From: Pseudomonadota bacterium
Lineage (GTDB): Bacteria > Myxococcota_A > UBA796 > SXON01
NCBI GenBank assembly: GCA_005778355.1
Contig: SXON01000052.1
Location: forward strand, 1 to 36,290
Direction: 5' to 3'
DNA length: 36,290 nucleotides
Shown one piece after another: positions 7,973-14,333 of the stretch; within the stretch, counting starts at the first letter, position 1; each line of letters begins with the position of its first letter. Position numbers and translations under genes: made by a program. Below the pieces are notes generated by a model that did not search any database, was not told the DNA's origin, and was given only the letters and a program-made list of their open reading frames with translations.

Positions 7973-9492
7973 TCGCTCTCTTGCTGGCCCTCGCCGCCGA
8001 GGCGGGGGAGCGTCGCTACGCGGTCATGGTCGGCGCCAACCGCGGGCTCGCCACCGATCTCGACCTCCGCTACGCCGAGAGCGATGCCCGTCGCATGGGT
8101 GAGCTGCTCGTCACCCTGGGTGGCGTCCCGGCGGCGAACCTCACGCTGGTTCAAGGTCGCGACAGCGACGACGTGCGCGAGGTCTTCGACCAGCTCGGTG
8201 ATCGGCTGCGTCGCGAGTCGCGGCCCGGCGAGCGCTCGATGGTGGTCGTCTACTACAGCGGCCACGCCGACGGCCAGGCACTTCACCTTTTGCGCACCGA
8301 GCTGCCCACCCGGGAGCTGCGCGAGGCGGTGGCGGCGCTCCCCGCCGACCTTCGCCTCCTCGTCGTCGACGCCTGCGAGTCGGGCGACATCCTGCGCGCA
8401 AAGGGCGCCGCACCCACCACGCCCTTCCCCATCGCGCCGGGCAGCGAGGGGCTGGTGGAAGGCTTCGCGGTGATCACCGCGACCGGCGCGGGCGAGGATG
8501 CCCAGGAATCCGAGCGTCTCCAGGGCGGCGTCTTCACGCACCATCTCCTCGCGGGCCTGGCGGGCGCGGCCGACAGCTCCGGCGACGCCCGCGTGTCCTT
8601 GCAGGAGGCCTGGCGCTACGCGCAGGGCCGGACGGTGGCCACCACCAGCCGCGCGCCCGTGGTGCAGCACCCATCCTTCGCCTTCGACCTCCAGGGGCAG
8701 GCCGACCTCGTGCTCACCACGCTCGCGGGGGCCCGGCGCACCGGTCGATTGTTGCTCCAGGACCCTGGCGTCTACGTGCTCCTCGACCTCGCGGAGACAC
8801 GCCTGGTGGCCGAGGTGGAGGTGGCGGCGGGTGGGCGCCTCGCCCTGCCGGAGGGCGAGTACCGGGTGCGGCGCCGCCTGCCCGACCGGGTCGACGAGGG
8901 CAGCGTGATCATCCGCAGCGGCGAGGACACGCTCCTCGCCGGGGCCAGCCTTCGTTCTTTGCCCTACGGCCAGTCGGCCCGGCGCGGCGAGACACAGTCG
9001 CTCTACACGGCGGTCGGGGTGGTGGCCGGCGGCGGTGTCCACGGGCCGCTCGACGAGGCGCTCGGCATCGCCGGGCTCGGCACCCTGGGACTGCGCGCCG
9101 ACCTGCCCTGGCTCAGTGTCTTCGCCCGGGGACGGTACAGTCGCGCCGTCGCGACCAATGACTACTTGAGCACCGAGACCTCCCTGGCCGGTGGGGAGGT
9201 CACGGCGCTGCGCATGTTCGACCTTGGACCCACCTCGCTGGGGCTTGGCCTCGGCGGCGGCCTCGATGCCGCCTGGCAGGACTTCGTCACCGATGGCGAG
9301 GCGCCGTCGCGACAGGCCCTCGCTGGCCACGTCGGCCCGGTCGCGCGCGCCGAGATCGCCCTTGCCTCCCGTCTCAGCCTCGGCTTCGAAGCGGGCTGGG
9401 ACATCTACACCTTTCCCGGCCACAGCGCCGAGCAGCTCGTCACTACCGCCGTCCCCCGGGGGAGCCTCGATGCGACTGTCTGGCTTCGCTAG
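7969..9492 (+). CDS. Exported caspase-like (C14) protease with beta-barrel-like C-terminal half
   Basis: This 507-residue protein begins at TTG 7969, which overlaps the upstream TGA (TTGA). AAGGA at 7958-7962 gives 6-nt spacing, and later in-frame ATGs would cut off the signal peptide. A short hydrophobic leader (IALLLALAAEA) precedes the caspase fold: RYAVMVGANRG, the catalytic His in YYSGHADG (His99) and Cys in DACESGD (Cys136). After about residue 250 there is a PEGA-like segment (PEGEYRVRRRLP), then from about 335 to the end alternating Gly/aromatic strands (LGLGLGGGLDAAW, LSLGFEAGWDIYTF) as in small outer-membrane barrels. The model is a periplasmic or surface-anchored protease tied to the sigma/anti-sigma pair. 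The barrel call is by strand pattern only. The last residue is Arg rather than Phe, which is atypical. Confidence 0.8.
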   Translation: MIALLLALAAEAGERRYAVMVGANRGLATDLDLRYAESDARRMGELLVTLGGVPAANLTLVQGRDSDDVREVFDQLGDRLRRESRPGERSMVVVYYSGHADGQALHLLRTELPTRELREAVAALPADLRLLVVDACESGDILRAKGAAPTTPFPIAPGSEGLVEGFAVITATGAGEDAQESERLQGGVFTHHLLAGLAGAADSSGDARVSLQEAWRYAQGRTVATTSRAPVVQHPSFAFDLQGQADLVLTTLAGARRTGRLLLQDPGVYVLLDLAETRLVAEVEVAAGGRLALPEGEYRVRRRLPDRVDEGSVIIRSGEDTLLAGASLRSLPYGQSARRGETQSLYTAVGVVAGGGVHGPLDEALGIAGLGTLGLRADLPWLSVFARGRYSRAVATNDYLSTETSLAGGEVTALRMFDLGPTSLGLGLGGGLDAAWQDFVTDGEAPSRQALAGHVGPVARAEIALASRLSLGFEAGWDIYTFPGHSAEQLVTTAVPRGSLDATVWLR

Positions 9493-10084
9493 CCTGCTCG
9501 TCCTGCTCGGCTGCGGCGACGGGCTCGTCGATGGCAGCTACCCGGGAGAGCCGGTCTTCACGATCTCGGGTCTCGTCCGCTACGAGGACGCCGGCGAGGA
9601 GCTCCCCGAGGAGCCGATCATCGCCGGCATCATGTGGGAGGGACTCGACGAAGACGAGGACATCGACCTCGGCCCGGCGCTCCGCATCGCGACCACCTTC
9701 CCGGCTCGCTACCAGCTCGACCTGTTCGCGGCGCCGCCCGAGTCGCTCGAACCGACGCTGGAGAGCGCCTGGCTCGCCATGCCAGTGCTCTACGCGGATA
9801 GCGGTGGCGACGAGTTCTTCGACCCCGCCATCGACGAGGTGTGGGGCGGCGCCCAGGGGGGCTGGGTGCTCTACACCGAAGAGACCTGGTCGCCCACGCC
9901 CCCAGACGACGCTGAGCCGCCGCCGGGTGACGCACCCGAGATCCCGGTCTTTGAGCCCGGGTTCCACGTGGTCTACTTCGAGGACGGCTGCCCGGGGAGC
10001 ATGCCCACTGCGGGCGACGCCCTCGACTTCGACCTCTACGTTCGCCAGGCCGACGGCGAGAACGTCGGCGAGCCCTGCGACTAG
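9470..10084 (+). CDS. Small acidic lipoprotein, function unknown
   Basis: This 204-residue protein starts at ATG 9470, inside the last 23 bases of the caspase-like gene. GGGGGAG at 9458-9464 gives 5-nt spacing. It has a classical lipoprotein signal (RLSGFASLLVLLGC, Cys15) followed by GDG and an acidic mature domain with many Asp, Glu and Pro residues. It has two late Cys residues (DGCPGS and the C-terminal PCD). The segment FTISGLVRYEDAGEEL may be an immunoglobulin-like strand pair, but I recognise no family. Position implies a job with the caspase-like protein, for example as a partner or target at the envelope. That is inference. It converges on leucine dehydrogenase with a 4-bp gap. Confidence 0.8.
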   Translation: MRLSGFASLLVLLGCGDGLVDGSYPGEPVFTISGLVRYEDAGEELPEEPIIAGIMWEGLDEDEDIDLGPALRIATTFPARYQLDLFAAPPESLEPTLESAWLAMPVLYADSGGDEFFDPAIDEVWGGAQGGWVLYTEETWSPTPPDDAEPPPGDAPEIPVFEPGFHVVYFEDGCPGSMPTAGDALDFDLYVRQADGENVGEPCD

Positions 10085-10088
10085 GCGA

Positions 10089-11162
10089 CTAGCGAGGCGC
10101 CAGCCACACGCGCTTGAGGTGGTGCACCGCCGCGATGCGCTCCTCGGCCACGCGGTTCGCGGCCATGGCGGTGGTGATCCCCTCCACCTTGGCCTTGTTG
10201 ATCACGCGCTTGACGGTGTCGAAGATGTTGGCGGCGTCTTGCATCGCCTTGTCGCGACCGTAACCCTTGAGCTCGCTGTACACGTTGATGAGGCCGCCGG
10301 CGTTGATCACGTAGTCGGGCGCGTAGTTGATGCCCCGGGTGGCGAGGGCCTCGCCGTCGCGCTTCTCGTCGTCGAGCTGGTTGTTGGCGCCGCCCGCGAT
10401 GATCGGCGCGCGCAACATGGGGATGGTGCGCGGGTTGATGATGCCGCCGATCGCACAGGGCGCGAGCACGTCGCACTCGGCGCGGTAGAACTCGTCCCCC
10501 TCGAGCACGCTGCCGCCGAAGGCCTCCATCGCGCGCGACAGGCGCTTGCCCGACACGTCGGCGTAGAGCAGCTTCGCGCCCTGCTCGTGCAGGTACTTGG
10601 CGAGCCACCAGCCCACGTTGCCCACGCCCTGGATGGCGACGGTCCGGCCCGACAGGTCGGGGCTGCCGTAGGTGACCTCGAGGCAGGCGCGGATGCCGTG
10701 GAAACACCCCCAGGCGGTGACCGGCGATGGGTCGCCCGAGCCGCCATGGGCCGCCTCCGAGCCGGTGACCCAGCGGGTTTCCCGCCGGATGTTCCCCATG
10801 TCTTCCACGGTGGTGTTCATGTCTTCCGCGGTGACGTAGCGACCGCCCAGGCTGTCGACGAAGCGGCCGAACGCCCGGAACATCGCCTCGGTCTTCATGG
10901 CGGGATCGCCAATGATGACCGCCTTGCCGCCGCCGAGGTCGAGACCGGCCACCGCCGCCTTGTACGTCATGCCCCGGGAGAGACGAAGCACGTCGCGCAC
11001 CGCGTCGGCCTCGCTCGGGTAGTCGAGCATGCGCGTGCCGCCGAGGGCCGGGCCCAGGGTGGTGTTGTGGACGGCGATGATCGCCTTCAGTCCCACCGCG
11101 TCGTCGCGACAGAACACGATCTGCTCGTGGTCGTAAGACGACAGTTGCTCGAAGATGCTCAT
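10089..11162 (-). CDS. ldh: Leucine dehydrogenase (Glu/Leu/Phe/Val dehydrogenase family)
   Basis: This 357-residue enzyme oxidatively deaminates leucine and other branched-chain amino acids to 2-oxoacids with NAD+, feeding branched-chain acyl-CoA and iso-fatty acid synthesis. It aligns by eye with Bacillus leucine dehydrogenase almost end to end: TTLGPALGGTRM, the catalytic-lysine loop GLDLGGGKAVIIGDP, GRYVTAEDMNTTVEDM, the Rossmann motif VAIQGVGNVGWWL, APCAIGG and APDYVINAGGLINV. Start ATG 11162 follows a GAGGTCC site. The open frame runs further upstream, but that part has no family similarity. It is the last gene of a minus-strand run with the glycosyltransferase and radical-SAM-like gene. 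It may also have its own promoter, since GGTTAG lies 25 nt upstream. Confidence 0.93.
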   Translation of the reverse strand: MSIFEQLSSYDHEQIVFCRDDAVGLKAIIAVHNTTLGPALGGTRMLDYPSEADAVRDVLRLSRGMTYKAAVAGLDLGGGKAVIIGDPAMKTEAMFRAFGRFVDSLGGRYVTAEDMNTTVEDMGNIRRETRWVTGSEAAHGGSGDPSPVTAWGCFHGIRACLEVTYGSPDLSGRTVAIQGVGNVGWWLAKYLHEQGAKLLYADVSGKRLSRAMEAFGGSVLEGDEFYRAECDVLAPCAIGGIINPRTIPMLRAPIIAGGANNQLDDEKRDGEALATRGINYAPDYVINAGGLINVYSELKGYGRDKAMQDAANIFDTVKRVINKAKVEGITTAMAANRVAEERIAAVHHLKRVWLAPR

Positions 11163-11187
11163 GCAGGACCTCGCGAGGGGGGCGGGC

Positions 11188-11940
11188 CTAACCGGGTGGG
11201 CCCCCCTCGCCGCTACGTCGCTTGCCAGGGACGGGAAAATCCAGGACCTCCAGGACATCGTCAACGGTCGAGGACATCGGCACGAGCGTGCTCCCGAGCG
11301 GAATCCACTGGTCCGTTGTCGCGACCGAGACGACGCGCGCTCCGCAACGGGCGGCAAGGTGGGTGGGCCCGGTGTCGGGACCGATCCAGATCGCGGTGGT
11401 GCGCGCCAGCGTCACAAGCCCCGGAAGCTCGGGACGATCGCTGGCCCAGGCCTCGAGAGGGCCGCCCACGAGTCGCGAACCGGGCAGCGCACGATGCAGT
11501 TCGACCCACCAGTCGAGTGGTGGTGTCTTCTGGGCAGAAGACGCGCCCGGTGCGATCACCACGCCCTCGCGCGGGCCCTCGATGCGCCAGGCGGGGTCGC
11601 AGGGGTACACCGAGGCGAAGTGGGCCCACGCGGGCGTGCCGGGCGGGGGTCGCGCTGCCACCCAGCGAGTGTCGCGACACGGAAACGCAGCTCCCCTCCC
11701 CTCGGTGAAACACACCGCCAGGTTGAAGCCCACGGGGTCGTCGCCTCCGAGCATCCACGCCGACTCTGCAGCGTCGATGTCCCAGAGCCGGGCCACGGGG
11801 CCGCAGAGGTTGACCAGTGGCCGGAAGCGCGGGTTGCAGGCCACGTGGACCTCGTGTCCATCGGCGCAGAGCGCCTTGAGCACCGGCATGGTCAGCACGA
11901 AGTCGCCGAGGGCGCCGCCTCGTGCGAAGCACGCGCGCAT
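11188..11940 (-). CDS. Short glycosyltransferase family 9 (heptosyltransferase-like) protein
   Basis: This 250-residue protein resembles ADP-heptose:LPS heptosyltransferases, cytoplasmic enzymes that build the lipopolysaccharide core. Family marks are the N-terminal RGGALGDFVLTMPVLKAL, VVIAPGASSAQKT in the middle, and the nucleotide-sugar-site motif IGPDTGPTHLAARCG near residue 200. It is about 80-100 residues shorter than usual (~330-350), with shortened loops rather than an obvious break, so it may be a minimal or divergent member. ATG 11940 shares one base with the upstream stop (TGATG), so translation is coupled to the radical-SAM-like gene. The donor and acceptor cannot be told. A codon-level frameshift is not evident. 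Confidence 0.8.
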   Translation of the reverse strand: MRACFARGGALGDFVLTMPVLKALCADGHEVHVACNPRFRPLVNLCGPVARLWDIDAAESAWMLGGDDPVGFNLAVCFTEGRGAAFPCRDTRWVAARPPPGTPAWAHFASVYPCDPAWRIEGPREGVVIAPGASSAQKTPPLDWWVELHRALPGSRLVGGPLEAWASDRPELPGLVTLARTTAIWIGPDTGPTHLAARCGARVVSVATTDQWIPLGSTLVPMSSTVDDVLEVLDFPVPGKRRSGEGGPPG

Positions 11941-12824
11941 CAGGCCTCGAGTGGCTGCAGTCTCCCGAAGCCGGGACGCCGCAGGTAATTGGCGAACCAG
12001 CCGTCGCAGGACTCGTTGCGCGCGCAGAAACGGCAGTCGTCCACCTTGTGGAAACGCACCACGTCGGGGAAGAACAACAGCGCCTTCTCGGCCTGGTGGT
12101 CGGCGTCGACATACCAGCGATTGCCCGTCTTGCCCCCGTGCCCCGCCAGTTCGGCGAGCAGGCACGCGGGCAGACCGCGGATCGCCACGCGCAGCCCGGC
12201 CGCCGCCAGCCCCGGGACGACCGCGCGCAAGGCGGCGAGGGCCCGCGCGGGCGGCGGCGCCATCGACGCGCTGCCGCCGTCCACGGGAAACGGGTAGGTG
12301 AACGTGATGCCACCGGCGCCGTTGGCCTGGGCCACCCGTGCGGCGCCAGGGAGCACCGCCAGCGCCGAGCCCGCCAACTCCGTGTTGGCCACCGTCGCGA
12401 GGCCGATTTCGCGCGCCCGGGCGAGCACGCGGGCGCCCGCGGCGAGGTTCGAACCCGACTCGCCGGCCTGGAGCGGGAGCACCAGCGCGTCGACCGGCAC
12501 GCGCCCGGCGTCGAGACCCTCGAGGTCTTCCACGCCCGCGTGCAACGTGATGCGGCGAACGCCGCGTTCGCGCGCGAAGTCGCACAGCTCGCGAAGGTCG
12601 TCGCGGGAGGCGGCACCCACGCCCGAGAAGACGACGCTCTCCACCGGGCGGCCCCGGGTGCTCGCCTCGGTGAAGAACCGGAGATTCTGCCGCACTTCCT
12701 CGGTGCTCATCGTGCGGGTGGGCACGGGCGCCCCGGCGCGCACTCTCCCTGGATAGCTACGTTGGAGGCGCACTTGCAGGGCGCGAGGGCGCTCCACGGC
12801 GCCGGCTGGAGTCCAGGTGATCAC
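11940..12824 (-). CDS. Degenerate radical-SAM-like protein with C-terminal Cys cluster
   Basis: This 294-residue protein (GTG start at 12824; an ATG at 12710 would give 256) looks like a radical SAM TIM barrel that lost its cluster site. A first strand RALQVRLQR is followed by Y24-PGR-V28-RA-G31, with exactly the CxxxCxxC spacing but no Cys. The glycine-rich SAM motif GGEP appears as SGVGA (VVFSGVGAASRDDLRELCDF), and RGVRRITLHAG matches the next strand. The C-terminus has CRFCARNESCDGW (Cys264, 267, 273), like the extra-cluster regions of SPASM/twitch proteins. CGTTAG lies 10 nt before the GTG, matching other starts in the window. Coupled to the glycosyltransferase, it may be a non-catalytic partner in envelope or peptide modification. 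The family call is tentative. Confidence 0.55.
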   Translation of the reverse strand: MITWTPAGAVERPRALQVRLQRSYPGRVRAGAPVPTRTMSTEEVRQNLRFFTEASTRGRPVESVVFSGVGAASRDDLRELCDFARERGVRRITLHAGVEDLEGLDAGRVPVDALVLPLQAGESGSNLAAGARVLARAREIGLATVANTELAGSALAVLPGAARVAQANGAGGITFTYPFPVDGGSASMAPPPARALAALRAVVPGLAAAGLRVAIRGLPACLLAELAGHGGKTGNRWYVDADHQAEKALLFFPDVVRFHKVDDCRFCARNESCDGWFANYLRRPGFGRLQPLEA

Positions 12825-12834
12825 GCCACGGCGA

Positions 12835-12840
12835 CTAACG
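12835..12840 (-). promoter_or_regulatory. GGTTAG-like start-proximal element of the radical-SAM-like operon
   Basis: The minus strand reads GCGTTAG ending at 12835, 10 nt before the GTG start at 12824. This matches in sequence and spacing the elements before four other genes. It supports the GTG start and a near-leaderless message. Confidence 0.4.
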
Positions 12841-12849
12841 CCCCGCGCG

Positions 12850-12855
12850 TTGACA
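12850..12855 (+). promoter_or_regulatory. Possible -35 box (TTGACA) for the AgmX-like gene
   Basis: A perfect TTGACA lies 77 bp before the AgmX-like start in the divergent gap. At 16-18 bp spacing the best -10 is only TTTGCA or TTGCAC (12872-12878), so the promoter is incomplete. No sigma-54 pair (GG/GC) is present at proper spacing. Confidence 0.3.
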
Positions 12856-12931
12856 CTCACCCCACAGCGGCTTTGCACGCGCCTCACGAACCGTTCGCCT
12901 CGGCGCGTGTCTGTGCTCCGCGGAGGTGCTG

Positions 12932-14269
12932 ATGCACGCCCTTGCCCACGATGAAAGCCCCGACACGAGCGAATCTGCGCTCGCCTTCTTGCTCCGCCCC
13001 CAGGGGAGCCCCCCAACCGATCGCAGCGCCGGCCAGGTGCTCGAGGTCGCGCAAGTCTTCGGCGAGAACATCGTCGATGTGCGGCACTACCGGCGCGGCG
13101 ACACCGTCCGCATCGGCATGGCCGACGACTTTGTCGTGCCCGTCGATCTCTTGCCGGAGGACCACTTCCCGGTTTTCTCCCACGACGGACAGGGCTGGGT
13201 GGCCCAACTGAGCCCCCATTGGGCCGGTTTCATCGACCACGGTGACAATCGCACCGACATGCACGCACGCGCCGAGGCAGGCCGCGTGCGCCTCGATGAC
13301 GACGAGGTGATGGTCTTCGAGGTGGGCCAGAGCCTCTTCGTCGCGCGCACCACTTGGCGTTCACGACGACTCCCGGTGCCCGTCACCAGCGACGTCGACG
13401 TGCCGATGGTGCTCATCGCCGCGACCATGGGCTTCCTCGCCACCGTGCTCGGCATCGTGGCCGCCTACGTCCCCCCGCCGCCGGAAACCAGCCGCAACGA
13501 CGCCATCACGCGAATCGTCGATCTCGAGCTGTACCGGCCCAAGCCCGAGCCCCAGTCGGCGCCCGCGCCCGAGCAGGGCAAGCCCAAGGCCGGGGGCGGT
13601 GAGGGCCCCAAGGATGTGAAACCCGCTCGCGAGCCGCGTCCTGGCAACCCGAACGAGCAGGTGGCGCGCGACAAGGTCGAGGAGATCTTCGGCGGTATCG
13701 AGGCCCTCGCCGAGAACACCTTGAGCGCCGCGACGGCGGCCGGCATCAAGAACCTCATCGGCACGCATGGCACGCAGGCCCCCGGGGCCGGTGGGCTCAC
13801 CGCCGGTCGCTGCCTCTCGGCCGATTGCACCGGCATCGGCGTGGCGAGCGGCGATGGCACCGCGCCCTGGGGCAACGGTGATCGTCGCAAGGGCGACGGC
13901 AAGGAGTGGGGCGGCGACTTCCAGCTCAAGAAGACCGAGGCCAAGCTTCAAATCGAGGGCACACCCACGATGATGGGCGGCATCGACAAGTCCGACGTCG
14001 ACAAGGTCGTGAAGCAACATCTCACCTACCTGCGCTACTGCTACAGTCGGGAGCTGCAGAAGCAGCCCCAACTCAACGGCAAGGTGAGCATCCGCTTCGT
14101 GATCGCCGCCGACGGCGCCGTTTCCAGCGCCACGGTGTCGCGCTCCACCCTCGGCCACCCGCCCACCGAGAGCTGCATGACCAACAAGTTCCTGCAGATG
14201 CAGTTCCCCGAGCTGAAGGGCGGTGGGATCGCCATCATCACCTACCCCTTCGTGTTCGCCTCCTCGTAG
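12932..14269 (+). CDS. AgmX/PglI C-terminal domain envelope protein (TonB-like)
   Basis: This 445-residue protein belongs to the AgmX/PglI-type family first named from Myxococcus gliding-motility screens. The start is ATG 12932, with GGAGG at 12922-12926 and 5-nt spacing (an upstream GTG at 12926 overlaps that site). Residues 1-150 are a cytoplasmic sensor-like beta domain (VLEVAQVFGENIVDVRHYRRGD). One membrane span lies at about 155-178 (VPMVLIAATMGFLATVLGIVAAYV). A Pro/Lys/Gly-rich periplasmic linker follows. The C-terminal domain (about 345-445) carries HLTYLRYCYSREL, GKVSIRFVIAADGAVSSATV and the closing FPELKGGGIAIITYPFVF, a TonB-C-like fold. It probably spans the periplasm as part of an envelope machine. 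The partner is unknown. It is a single-gene unit, closed by a hairpin. Confidence 0.88.
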   Translation: MHALAHDESPDTSESALAFLLRPQGSPPTDRSAGQVLEVAQVFGENIVDVRHYRRGDTVRIGMADDFVVPVDLLPEDHFPVFSHDGQGWVAQLSPHWAGFIDHGDNRTDMHARAEAGRVRLDDDEVMVFEVGQSLFVARTTWRSRRLPVPVTSDVDVPMVLIAATMGFLATVLGIVAAYVPPPPETSRNDAITRIVDLELYRPKPEPQSAPAPEQGKPKAGGGEGPKDVKPAREPRPGNPNEQVARDKVEEIFGGIEALAENTLSAATAAGIKNLIGTHGTQAPGAGGLTAGRCLSADCTGIGVASGDGTAPWGNGDRRKGDGKEWGGDFQLKKTEAKLQIEGTPTMMGGIDKSDVDKVVKQHLTYLRYCYSRELQKQPQLNGKVSIRFVIAADGAVSSATVSRSTLGHPPTESCMTNKFLQMQFPELKGGGIAIITYPFVFASS

Positions 14270-14290
14270 GCGTCTGCAACCAGGTCGCGA

Positions 14291-14327
14291 CGGCGCACCG
14301 TCACCCGGCGGTGCGCCGCATTACATT
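14291..14327 (+). terminator. Hairpin terminator after the AgmX-like gene
   Basis: A perfect 10-bp stem, CGGCGCACCG (14291-14300) with CGGTGCGCCG (14309-14318), encloses an 8-nt loop and is followed by the A/T-rich CATTACATTC. The tail is not a pure T-tract, so termination may be partial. The hairpin sits 21 bp after the stop codon. Confidence 0.55.
14322..14327 (+). promoter_or_regulatory. Putative -10 (TACATT) for a leaderless transcript
   Basis: TACATT fits TAnnnT and ends 6 nt before the ATG at 14334, the spacing expected if transcription starts at the start codon itself. No ribosome-binding site is present. It overlaps the tail of the preceding terminator. Confidence 0.4.
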
Positions 14328-14333
14328 CACGTG

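Noticed and set aside
7807..9423. Minus-strand open frame of 538 codons opposite the caspase-like gene
   Set aside because: It is a shadow frame in GC-rich DNA. The + strand has a clear protease with catalytic residues.
11163..11357. 65-residue N-terminal extension of leucine dehydrogenase
   Set aside because: It lies over the glycosyltransferase gene. Family similarity and the GAGGTCC site point to ATG 11162.
9531..11708. Plus-strand open frame of 725 codons crossing two genes
   Set aside because: It runs through the lipoprotein in another frame and antisense to leucine dehydrogenase. It has no independent signal.
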